DNA of 43,277 bases from Paenibacillus radicis (ex Xue et al. 2023). Its GTDB lineage: Bacteria; Bacillota; Bacilli; Paenibacillales; NBRC-103111. Positions within the stretch are counted from its first letter, which is position 1. Each line of letters begins with the position of its first letter. The stretch spans positions 1-43,277 of the forward strand of contig NZ_JANQBD010000045.1 of the NCBI RefSeq assembly GCF_024722015.1. Reading direction: 5' to 3'. This document shows positions 36,842 through 43,277 of the stretch, one piece after another. The position numbers and the translations under genes are program-made. The notes beneath the pieces are model-generated. The model was not told where the DNA came from. It saw only the letters and a program-made list of their open reading frames with translations, and ran no database searches.

Positions 36842-38047
36842 TTGACAACAATATCTCTAGAGTTAACCATCATCAGCTTGACGATTTTTCAATTGACCGA
36901 TATAAATACATATATTTTGGATAAGAAGCCTTCTGTGTTAATTGCTCATGTACATGATCCTTTGCCCGAGTTTTTATCGGATGTACAGCAGCAAGACTTT
37001 GCAGCCTTGAGCCAGAAGTCTGAGCCTGAATCCAAGCTGTGTTACTTATATACCAACCCTTGGGGACTTACCTATCTATCACGTTTAATGAGGAAAGATG
37101 AAGCTCAGCTAATGATTATCGGCCCTTTTTTAATGCAATTTCCTGATAACTCCAATTTAAAGATCGATCAAAAGGAGCATATACAATTAGAGGATTTTTA
37201 CCGGGGGTTAAAGCTGATCAGCGGCTCTAAAATTCAAAGCATTGCCAATATTTTGGATCAAGCCGGTTTCATTCAACAGGCCACCGTCCAGGTAGTTGAC
37301 AATCCACAGCAGGAGTCGAATAGTGCCTCTACAAAAAACGGATTGGAACTAATTCAGGCGCAGCCGGATGAAACCTTCATCGATATTATTGACGTCCGCT
37401 ATCAAATAGAAAAAGAAATGATGCAAGCCGTTGCGCAAGGCGATAAAGCGATGTTAAGAAGCATCCATACCAAGGTTAAAAATTTATTTGATTTTCATGA
37501 GCGATTTCCGAATCAGCCTGTACGAGCCATGAAAAATGCCCTGGTCATTTTGAACACACTTTTTCGGGTCGCAGCTGAAAAAGGAAAGGTCCAACCCTAC
37601 TTCCTTCATCAAATCTCCGAACGGTTCGCCAAAAAAATCGAGCGCTGCGAAACGATCCATTCCCTTAACAGCCTTATGGCTGTCATGTCCGATGATTACT
37701 GCGATTTGGTAAGCAGTCATACCACATCTGGCTACTCCCAGGTTGTTCATAAAGCTGCCGAATACATAACCTTACATTTCAACAAGCCCCTGAACCTGAA
37801 AAATCTGTCCCGAACCTGCCACGTACACCCAGCCCATTTATCGAGACAGTTTAAAAAAGAAACAGGCATGACTTTGACGGAGTTTCAGCAACGGCAGCGG
37901 ATCAAGGAAGCTAAGCTTCTGCTAAGTAAAAATCATGCTTCAATCGCGTGGATTGCAGGCTATGTTGGTTTTGACGATGCCGGCTTCTTCACTCGGATCT
38001 TTAAAAAGCTGGAGGGAATGACACCTACGGAGTATCGGAATTCGTAG
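36842..38047 (+). CDS. AraC-family regulator, probable activator of the glucuronide genes
   Basis: A ~401-aa protein ending in a two-helix-turn-helix AraC domain (about residues 305-401): LKNLSRTCHVHPAHLSRQF forms the first unit and ASIAWIAGYVGFDDAGFFTRIF the second, with MTPTEYR closing as usual. The ~300-residue N-terminus is not a cupin; its LCYLYTNPWGLTYLSRL and LMIIGPFL patches suggest a ligand-sensing domain I cannot name. The TTG at 36842 has AAGGA nine bases upstream; an ATG at 36833 touches that site and is less likely. It is divergent from uidA with a short shared promoter region, so control of uidA and the symporter is the natural inference. Confidence 0.85.
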   Translation: MTTISLELTIISLTIFQLTDINTYILDKKPSVLIAHVHDPLPEFLSDVQQQDFAALSQKSEPESKLCYLYTNPWGLTYLSRLMRKDEAQLMIIGPFLMQFPDNSNLKIDQKEHIQLEDFYRGLKLISGSKIQSIANILDQAGFIQQATVQVVDNPQQESNSASTKNGLELIQAQPDETFIDIIDVRYQIEKEMMQAVAQGDKAMLRSIHTKVKNLFDFHERFPNQPVRAMKNALVILNTLFRVAAEKGKVQPYFLHQISERFAKKIERCETIHSLNSLMAVMSDDYCDLVSSHTTSGYSQVVHKAAEYITLHFNKPLNLKNLSRTCHVHPAHLSRQFKKETGMTLTEFQQRQRIKEAKLLLSKNHASIAWIAGYVGFDDAGFFTRIFKKLEGMTPTEYRNS

Positions 38048-38288
38048 CTTTTGCAGCTGGTTTTCGTTTTAGCAGATAATACAACTTTACATGAATCGCA
38101 CTTTGAACGTGATTGATTCACGGAAATGTGTAGGACTAAAACAAAAAGAACCCACAACACGAGAGTTAGTCGCATTGTGATTTTGAATTGAATTAATCCT
38201 TCACAAGCCATTCACAGAATACATTGATCAAAATAATTGCAAAAACAAAAAATTAAAAATGCTTTATTCGAATGCTCTATTAATAAGA
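38048..38288. other. AT-rich intergenic DNA
   Basis: No gene, RNA or clear terminator is seen between the AraC stop and the small minus-strand frame at 38289. Its composition is more AT-rich than the flanking coding DNA. Confidence 0.4.
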
Positions 38289-38408
38289 TTACTGTACTTG
38301 TTCTTCGAGCACTTCTAATTCCCCTATTTTAATCCAGAAGTTTACTTCATCAAATCTTTTAACTTTACCTTTTATTATGTGTTTGGGGTACAACCATCGA
38401 GACTTCAT
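38289..38408 (-). CDS. Possible small protein (39 aa), unknown
   Basis: A 39-codon frame reading MKSRWLYPKHIIKGKVKRFD and ending ELEVLEEQVQ. It starts at ATG 38408 with GAGGAG about 12 bases upstream, a rather long gap. The basic N-terminal half and acidic C-terminal end look protein-like, but I recognise no family. It could be a free small protein or the tail of a decayed gene. It follows the terminator-like hairpin at 38448-38484 on the same strand. Confidence 0.35.
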   Translation of the reverse strand: MKSRWLYPKHIIKGKVKRFDEVNFWIKIGELEVLEEQVQ

Positions 38409-38447
38409 TCCATCCCGATTCTCCTCGTTACAATCGGGGATGAGGAC

Positions 38448-38484
38448 AAAAGTTGGACTCATCACTTAGGTGGTCCAACTTTTT
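38448..38484. terminator. Hairpin with T/A tracts, possible bidirectional terminator
   Basis: AAAAGTTGGAC and GTCCAACTTTT form an 11-base perfect stem around a 14-base loop. T tracts occur on the plus side (TTTTT) and weakly on the minus side. It lies between convergent transcription units. Confidence 0.6.
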
Positions 38485-38572
38485 GCCCGCTCACCAGAAC
38501 GGCACGGTTGGCACACAAACGCTCACGTCATTGTCGGTGAGAAAATCACCAGCATTTTATGTGAGAGGCAAC

Positions 38573-38600
38573 AAAAAAAGATCATCAATAGGCGATCTTT
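38573..38600 (-). terminator. Terminator after the 163-aa gene
   Basis: On the minus strand AAAGATC and GATCTTT pair around ten bases and continue into a run of seven T. It lies about 60 bases after the stop at 38662. Confidence 0.7.
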
Positions 38601-38661
38601 ACTTGCTTAACTTAAGCACGTAGTTAGTTGAATATCAAATCAAGAGCATTAAAATAATTAA

Positions 38662-39153
38662 TTAATGAAGCTTAACACCATTGCTATTTACTATACTAAT
38701 ATTCTCTTCGCTAATCTTCGCATCGACCGAATCTTGTGTAATAGTACTAATTATATCTTCTAATACTTTATTAATTATTTTGTCTTCAAATGTTGACTCC
38801 GTTTTCAGAACGACTGAACACGCTATATTATAACTGCCAGTATCTTTTAAATTTGACATAGGGCCTAAAACAATAAGAACATCATTACTTTCTAGTTTCG
38901 TTTGTTTTGCTATTAATAATACTAATTCAGACTGTTTTTTATTAAGCCACTCAAGCGTTCCCTTTTCTGTAGTTAAAGAATTTATTATTTTACTTTGTCC
39001 ATTTGGTAATTCCTCAAGCATTAATGCTTCGACTTTAGGAGTGTTAACCTTACTTATAGTTCCAATAGCATAAAATGAAATTATTATCATAACAAATAAA
39101 ATAGAGAATAGTATAATTTTTTTAGGTTTATTTTTCAAGGTATTCACATCCAC
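38662..39153 (-). CDS. Small single-pass membrane protein, unknown
   Basis: A 163-aa protein I cannot assign. A basic N-terminus (KNKPKK) is followed by one hydrophobic helix (IILFSILFVMIIISFYAIG, residues 13-31), giving an N-in anchor with about 130 residues outside. The outer part is rich in Lys, Glu and Ser and has alternating strand and helix patterns; no cysteine or metal motif stands out. Codons are clearly AT-rich compared with the neighbours, a possible sign of transfer. The start is uncertain: GTG at 39153, GTG two codons later or TTG at codon 6 are all possible around AGGTGG. A terminator follows. A 37-codon frame precedes it. Confidence 0.6.
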   Translation of the reverse strand: MDVNTLKNKPKKIILFSILFVMIIISFYAIGTISKVNTPKVEALMLEELPNGQSKIINSLTTEKGTLEWLNKKQSELVLLIAKQTKLESNDVLIVLGPMSNLKDTGSYNIACSVVLKTESTFEDKIINKVLEDIISTITQDSVDAKISEENISIVNSNGVKLH

Positions 39154-39182
39154 CTAACTTCATAATCTCAACGTGTCTAATT

Positions 39183-39202
39183 CCCCGCAGCTTGCTGCGG
39201 GG
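39183..39202 (-). other. GC-rich hairpin upstream of the 163-aa gene
   Basis: CCCCGCAG-CTTG-CTGCGGGG is a perfect 8-base stem with a 4-base loop in otherwise AT-rich DNA, without a T tract. It lies between the 37-codon frame and the 163-aa gene, so it may act as an intercistronic stability element or be a dispersed repeat. Confidence 0.5.
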
Positions 39203-39207
39203 AGATT

Positions 39208-39321
39208 TCATTCAACCTCATAAGTATAATTAACTTGTAGGATTCCACCCGAAAGACTTCCCATATCAATAGGAACGATTAGTATAGTTTTATCCGATAG
39301 AATAGTAGAAATTTTCTTCAC
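39208..39321 (-). CDS. Possible small protein (37 aa), unknown
   Basis: A 37-codon frame starting at GTG 39321 with GGGAGG eight bases upstream, a strong ribosome site. It reads VKKISTILSDKTILIVPIDM and ends NYTYEVE. The good ribosome site and its position just before the 163-aa gene on the same strand support translation. No family recognised; it is moderately hydrophobic but has no clear membrane helix. Confidence 0.42.
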   Translation of the reverse strand: MKKISTILSDKTILIVPIDMGSLSGGILQVNYTYEVE

Positions 39322-39539
39322 TTTAACTACCTCCCTTGATAAATTTAACTAACACCTCCACTTTATTATATAAAACTACTAATCGTAACGATAAATAGGG
39401 GAATTCTAGTAAGTTCATGCTTATTCCCTGATTCACCAAACTCAAATCCCTTCACCTCATATTATATACATTTATGAGCATTAAACTAAATCACCCAAAC
39501 ATCAGTATTTTACTATTTCCGCGCTTCCAAGAGCAACTA
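39322..39539. other. AT-rich intergenic DNA
   Basis: This stretch probably includes the promoter of the small genes to its left. I see no gene or strong structure here. Confidence 0.3.
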
Positions 39540-39574
39540 CAAAAAAAGCCGGCTGCTTATAGCAACCGGCTTCT
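39540..39574 (-). terminator. Terminator after the repeat protein
   Basis: On the minus strand AAGCCGG and CCGGCTT pair around 13 bases and run into seven T, directly after the stop at 39583. Confidence 0.85.
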
Positions 39575-39582
39575 CCTACTAT

Positions 39583-40659
39583 TTATTTAGTTGTTTCGTT
39601 ACGCGGCTGTCTCTTCTGTTCAACAAATTGCTTAATATGTTCAGTCAAGCCATCCTTAATTTTAGTAATCAATTGATCCTCGGTAATGCCCTTCTCCTGA
39701 GCGATTTCCACTAAGGATTTGCCGGCTTTCAAGCCGGTTTGCAGCTCTTGCTCTGTGAGGCCTAGAGATTTGGCCAATGCTTCTGCATTGCCGAAACCGC
39801 CCATTCCGAAGCCTGGTTTGCCGCCAAAGCCTGCTTTACCATCGCCCATAGGTTTCGTGCTAGTAACCTCTTTTTTCAAACGATCTGCCATCCCTGTTTT
39901 CACTTTGTCTGCTTGCTCTTGTGTAAGCTTGCCTGCGGTAACCGCATCAGCAATCGCTTTATTTTGAGCATCCGTCAGCTTTTGCAGATAGTCGGGCTCG
40001 CTTACCCCTTTTTCCTGAGCAAATTGAGATAAAGTTTTGCCGGCTTTCAATGCATCATTGACGACACTTTGCTCAACCCCCAGCAAGGTTGCGGTTTCCT
40101 TCAAAATATTGCTTCCGTGGAAACCACCATCTTTACCCGGTCCGCCCGGTCTTCCTGGTCCTCCTGGCCCTCCAGGAAATCCTCCTTTTGGTCCCTCTCC
40201 CGGTTTGCCGAAGCCTGCGCGTTCTATGTCCTTTTGCAAACGTTCTGCCAAAGCAGCCGTTTCTTTATCAGCTTGTGCTTGTGTAATTTTGCCTGCAGTA
40301 ACGGCCGCTGCTATCGCTGTTTTTTCGGCATCAGTCAGCTTTTGCAAGTAAACTTCCTTAGTCAAGCCGTTGGCTTCAGCAAGCTGCAGCAAGGATTTAC
40401 CTTCCTTCAGAGCATCGAAGACCGCATTTTTATCCAAGCTCAACAACGTTGCCGTTTCATCTAAAATATTGCCTCCGCGGAAGCCTGGTGCTTGATGAAC
40501 TCCACGCTCACCCTTAGCCGCTGCTTTCGTTCCGATCTTGCTATCCGTGCTGCCAGTCGTTGCATTCTCTGCATTCGCTTGGCTCAGCAATCCGGCTCCA
40601 CCCAATAATAAACTAGCTGCAATAGCACCTGTTAAAATTTTCTTTTCGAATGGTTTCAT
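39583..40659 (-). CDS. Secreted protein with three helical repeats and a collagen-like linker
   Basis: A ~358-aa protein with a signal peptide (KKILTGAIAASLLLGGAGLLSQANA). Three related modules lie at about residues 60-140, 180-260 and 285-345. Each follows the pattern ETATLLxLDxxxVxDALKxG KSLxQLAExxG, then LTDAxxxAIAxAVTAGKIT and QAQADK, a helical unit common in secreted proteins of Gram-positive bacteria but of no established function. Between modules 1 and 2 a Gly-Pro tract (GGFPGGPGGPGRPGGPGKDG) looks collagen-like, and a Gly/Phe-rich linker precedes module 3. The ATG at 40659 sits eight bases after AAAGGTGG; other starts at 40671 and 40665 are too close. No wall anchor seen, so it is probably released. 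Confidence 0.75.
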   Translation of the reverse strand: MKPFEKKILTGAIAASLLLGGAGLLSQANAENATTGSTDSKIGTKAAAKGERGVHQAPGFRGGNILDETATLLSLDKNAVFDALKEGKSLLQLAEANGLTKEVYLQKLTDAEKTAIAAAVTAGKITQAQADKETAALAERLQKDIERAGFGKPGEGPKGGFPGGPGGPGRPGGPGKDGGFHGSNILKETATLLGVEQSVVNDALKAGKTLSQFAQEKGVSEPDYLQKLTDAQNKAIADAVTAGKLTQEQADKVKTGMADRLKKEVTSTKPMGDGKAGFGGKPGFGMGGFGNAEALAKSLGLTEQELQTGLKAGKSLVEIAQEKGITEDQLITKIKDGLTEHIKQFVEQKRQPRNETTK

Positions 40660-40894
40660 TGTCATGTCCACCTTTATATGGATTTTACCTACAATTAGAA
40701 GTATAGACTCTTTTCCTTAAAAGGACATTAATACCAGTTGAGCGCTAGCTGAATGTTTGCTGAATGTTTTATTGGGACTTTTCTACATAAATCCTTTAAA
40801 ATTAACCTTGATTGTAGTAAACTAGCCTCATTTCAAATGGCACCGCAAACAAATATCAATAGAATAGGGAGCTCCCGTTAGGAGAAGTGATAGT
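40660..40894. promoter_or_regulatory. Divergent promoter region
   Basis: About 235 bases separate the repeat-protein start (minus) from the AraC-type gene (plus). A TATACT on the minus strand near 40702-40707 could be a -10 box for the repeat protein. No strong operator-like dyad is seen. Confidence 0.35.
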
Positions 40895-41758
40895 TTGAAC
40901 AAGCTGTCGGACATAACGCCTTCCATTAGAGTTGCTCATCATTACAAGTTTTTTAGTGGCGAACACTTCTCGGAGAATCGTATTGGCTATTGCTACGCCT
41001 TTCATTTATTTGACGGGGGACGTGGTAAAGTACGGGTAGACGGCAAGCTGTATTCAGTTAACAAAGGCTCCTTATTTTTTATTCGTCCGGAGCAGGTACA
41101 TTCTTTTTATCCCGATCCCGTCCAGCCGTTTCGTTCCTACAATATTTATTGCGAGCTATGGCAGGAACCGGCGCTGGCAACAAACAAACATTTGGCCTGG
41201 AATCCTGCTGACTTCGACTCTTCCTTGTTGACCCCTGTTCATTCATGCAGTGAGCTTGATGTTATTCCTAGTGTCATGCAGCTCCAGCAGTATCCTGTTA
41301 TGCAAGAAATGTTCGCCTGTATCGTATCCTCCCACAATCAAGCAGCTAATCCCTATAAACAACAAATTACACGAAGCCTGCTGCATGGGTGGTTGCTTAA
41401 GCTCTATTCAGACTGTCTGAGCCAGGATGCATTCAACCCGCGTATTCAACGTTTAATGGACTTGATTGAGCAAAATCCTGCAATTAATTATACCGACATT
41501 TTGCGCCAATCGGGCATACGTAAAACGCAGCTTCATGAATCGTTCAAGAAAATGAGCGGGATGTCTCCCAAAAGCTTTATTCAAAAAGCGATCATGAAGC
41601 AAGCCGCTGCCGAGCTGTTGGAAAGCTCTCGTTCCGTTTCTGATATATCGGACTTGTTAGGATTTTCTTCAATCCATTATTTTTCCAAACGTTTTACCAG
41701 TTACTATGGCATCTCCCCCACAGCTTTCAGACTCGGCCACAATGACCGGAAAAAATGA
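40895..41758 (+). CDS. AraC-family regulator with cupin sensor domain
   Basis: A 287-aa regulator. The N-terminal half has the AraC-type cupin pattern: GYCYAFHLFDGGRGKVRVDG followed by YSVNKGSLFFIRPEQVHSF near residues 30-70, a small-molecule sensing fold. The C-terminal half (about 180-282) is the DNA-binding domain: NYTDILRQSGIRKTQLHESF is the first helix-turn-helix and SVSDISDLLGFSSIHYFSKRF the second, with GISPTAFR at the end. It starts with TTG at 40895, with AGGAG about ten bases upstream; no better start lies nearby. The PhyH-type gene begins 96 bases downstream on the same strand, a pairing that suggests this protein controls it. Confidence 0.88.
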   Translation: MNKLSDITPSIRVAHHYKFFSGEHFSENRIGYCYAFHLFDGGRGKVRVDGKLYSVNKGSLFFIRPEQVHSFYPDPVQPFRSYNIYCELWQEPALATNKHLAWNPADFDSSLLTPVHSCSELDVIPSVMQLQQYPVMQEMFACIVSSHNQAANPYKQQITRSLLHGWLLKLYSDCLSQDAFNPRIQRLMDLIEQNPAINYTDILRQSGIRKTQLHESFKKMSGMSPKSFIQKAIMKQAAAELLESSRSVSDISDLLGFSSIHYFSKRFTSYYGISPTAFRLGHNDRKK

Positions 41759-41803
41759 CAAATGATTGATCAACTGTCAAAATACTTCCTCATCCAATCC
41801 TCT

Positions 41804-41809
41804 TATAAT
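41804..41809 (+). promoter_or_regulatory. Likely -10 box of the dioxygenase promoter
   Basis: TATAAT lies about 45 bases before the dioxygenase start and after the AraC stop. The -35 region is poor, consistent with activator dependence. Confidence 0.4.
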
Positions 41810-41854
41810 GAAATCATGAACGATTACCATTATTATTAAGGAGTGATTCGAAGG

Positions 41855-42715
41855 ATGACACGATCTCAAGGAAGCTTAACACCGGAACAAATGGCATTTT
41901 ATAATGAGGAAGGATATCTTGTATTGGACCAATATTTATCAGCGGAGGAGCTGGAAGGTCCCAAGCAGGCGATGAGTACCAAAGTGGCGCAAATTGCCGA
42001 TAACCTGTACGAGGCTGGGTTAATCAAGGATAAGCTGGAGGAGCGCCCCTTTAAATATCGTTTGGCCGAGCTTTTTAATGGACTGACTGAAGAGCATTTC
42101 TTGAAATATGGACGCAGCTGGAGAGACCGTATTCCGGGTTATTTTGAGCTGATGAGCAATTCCAAGCTTCTGGATGCGGTAGAATCCTTAATCGGCGGTG
42201 AAATCTTCTCCAATCCTGTATACAACGTTCGCCCCAAAGTACCAGGAGTAGCCGCAGGCGCAGTACCATGGCATCAAGATAAATCCTATTGGCCTGACGC
42301 CAATGCGAATCCTGTAATCACGGTTTGGATTCCATTAGTAGATTCCACTCACGAGAACGGATGCTTACACATTAAGCCAAGGACACATAAGCAGCGAGTG
42401 CTCGAATGGCACCGGGAGACTACGACAGGAACCGGTTATACGGCACTGCAGGAAAGTCAGCTCGGGCCAACAGCAACTGTTGCGCTGCCAGTGAAAGCCG
42501 GTTCCGCTATTTTGTTTAACGACCGGTGTATTCACATGTCTACGCCTAATAACTCCAATGAGGTGCGCTGGAGTGTCGATCTGCGCTATCAGCCTACGGA
42601 TCAAGATCCAATGCCGCAGCATGGGGCAGGCTTCTTGGCGAGAAGCCGCAAGCATCCTGAGCTTGTAGCAACGCTGCAGGATTGGCTGGCGTCCGCAACC
42701 ACCGCGACACCTTAA
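41855..42715 (+). CDS. Phytanoyl-CoA dioxygenase (PhyH) family oxygenase
   Basis: A 286-aa Fe(II)/2-oxoglutarate-dependent oxygenase of the PhyH family. The metal triad is readable: His140 and Asp142 in PWHQDKSYW, and His227 in NDRCIHMS; an Arg about ten residues later (EVRWSVDLRY) is placed to bind 2-oxoglutarate. The double-stranded beta-helix between them (TVWIPLVDSTHENGCLHIKP) is typical. Members hydroxylate many small molecules, and the substrate here cannot be read from sequence. The ATG at 41855 follows AAGGAG by 11 bases; the GTG at 41843 overlaps that site and is unlikely. Context suggests induction by the AraC-type protein upstream. Confidence 0.88.
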   Translation: MTRSQGSLTPEQMAFYNEEGYLVLDQYLSAEELEGPKQAMSTKVAQIADNLYEAGLIKDKLEERPFKYRLAELFNGLTEEHFLKYGRSWRDRIPGYFELMSNSKLLDAVESLIGGEIFSNPVYNVRPKVPGVAAGAVPWHQDKSYWPDANANPVITVWIPLVDSTHENGCLHIKPRTHKQRVLEWHRETTTGTGYTALQESQLGPTATVALPVKAGSAILFNDRCIHMSTPNNSNEVRWSVDLRYQPTDQDPMPQHGAGFLARSRKHPELVATLQDWLASATTATP

Positions 42716-42741
42716 GTCAGCCGCCAGCAGAGCGAAGTTCA

Positions 42742-42785
42742 AGGACAAGGACCTGCCTTGAGGCTATGTCTTGGGTCCTTGTCCT
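42742..42785 (+). terminator. Hairpin after the dioxygenase, probable terminator
   Basis: AGGACAAGGACC and GGTCCTTGTCCT form a perfect 12-base stem around a 20-base loop, 27 bases after the stop. The following AATTTC is only weakly T-rich, so termination efficiency is uncertain. Confidence 0.6.
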
Positions 42786-42811
42786 AATTTCATATATGCC
42801 TGCTTTATTAC

Positions 42812-42851
42812 AAAAAGGGGCTGTCCCAAAAGTCATTTTGAGACAACCCCT
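42812..42851 (-). repeat. IS-end-like inverted repeat / terminator
   Basis: GGGGCTGTCCCAAAA and TTTTGAGACAACCCC form a 15-base stem with two mismatches. The motif GGGGYTGTCYCAAAA is common at transposon ends in Firmicutes. On the minus strand it is followed by TTTTT, so it could also terminate minus-strand transcripts. Confidence 0.5.
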
Positions 42852-43101
42852 CCATCATTTTATCCTGAATAGATGGTTGCAAAAGAGCCCTTAATTCCAC
42901 TTTAATAGTTGAAGGCTTTTTTGCATATTCTTGTATATTCTTAGTGATGAATAAGATGAGGTCGCTTTCCAGCGCGTACTCATCGCGGGTATCGGGTTCG
43001 TGGCTCGGGGCTCGGTTACGGCATTGCATGGCAGTCTGGCGCACTCCGTGCAATTATCAGGAAAATGTCAAGTTAGTTACTCCGAACATAGCGTTCCAAG
43101 T
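42852..43101. other. Gene-poor stretch
   Basis: No gene is supportable. A minus-strand open frame at 42808-43053 has no ribosome site and runs into the inverted repeat, so it is probably decayed IS DNA. Confidence 0.35.
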
Positions 43102-43214
43102 CTTATAGCTGGAATTCCTCATGCTAATTCTACGTATTTTGGCTGATATCGGTAGCGTCAAGAAGTTTGTGTAAGGCAGGTTTATCCATCGGGACGATCG
43201 ATAAGAAAAATTAG
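43102..43214 (+). pseudogene. IS110-like transposase relic with two frameshifts
   Basis: Three reading-frame pieces in a row resemble the C-terminal (transposase_20) region of IS110-family proteins: LIAGIPHA, then ILRILADIGSVKKFV ending at TAA 43172, then AGLSIGTIDKK ending at TAG 43212. In intact proteins these would read as an IPGIG...ILAEIG..RF...AGL series. The two shifts and the stops show that the gene is dead. Call by pattern only. Confidence 0.4.
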
Positions 43215-43277
43215 TTAATTGAATATTCAGACTTTACAAAGGATGAGGGTGTAGCCCAAGCGAAGGCGCGGGAGCTG

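Noticed and set aside
38400..38580. Structured intergenic RNA, considered as a riboswitch
   Set aside because: Only simple terminator-like hairpins are seen. I cannot match a conserved riboswitch core, and the flanking genes are convergent.
42808..43053. Minus-strand frame of 81 codons at the right end
   Set aside because: No ribosome site, its C-terminus is made by the inverted repeat, and no transposase motif is readable.

Overview
The window looks like a chromosomal stretch of a Paenibacillus-type Firmicute. The evidence is strong AGGAGG-type ribosome binding sites with some GTG/TTG starts, SLH-anchored giant surface proteins with glycine linkers, AraC-type regulators paired with sugar or dioxygenase genes, a REC-BTAD response regulator beside a 7TMR-DISM-like hybrid kinase, and a CcpA-type cre site. 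There are no rRNA or tRNA genes and no CRISPR array. Both ends hold insertion-sequence debris: the 5' part of an IS3-type orfA and an IS3 relic on the left, and a broken IS110-like relic on the right.

Layout. Positions 1-1398 carry IS remnants and a small array of dyad repeats. Positions 1399-5308 (minus strand) carry a DUF445 membrane protein, a BASS-family transporter and a UAP1-like nucleotidyltransferase. A bidirectional terminator at 5443-5490 separates these from the main feature.

The main feature, 5559-33010, is one co-directional minus-strand block. In transcription order it encodes a 1768-aa secreted Ig-like protein, a ~2545-aa SLH protein, a 3089-aa GLUG-repeat SLH protein, a small secreted trypsin-like protease, a hybrid sensor kinase with two different kinase modules, and a REC-wHTH-BTAD regulator. 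About 22 kb codes for just three exported surface giants. The short gaps, intercistronic hairpins and single downstream terminator suggest a common transcription unit or nested units. My inference is a cell-surface structure made together with a protease and a signalling pair. I cannot name the system.

Positions 33352-38047 form a glucuronide utilisation module: a GPH-type symporter and a GH2 beta-glucuronidase (minus), divergent from an AraC-type activator (plus), with a near-consensus cre site between them. Positions 38048-39582 are an AT-rich island with small hypothetical genes and several hairpins. Positions 39583-40671 encode a secreted protein with three helical repeats and a collagen-like linker. 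Positions 40895-42715 hold a cupin-AraC regulator followed by a PhyH-family dioxygenase, probably a regulator-target pair.
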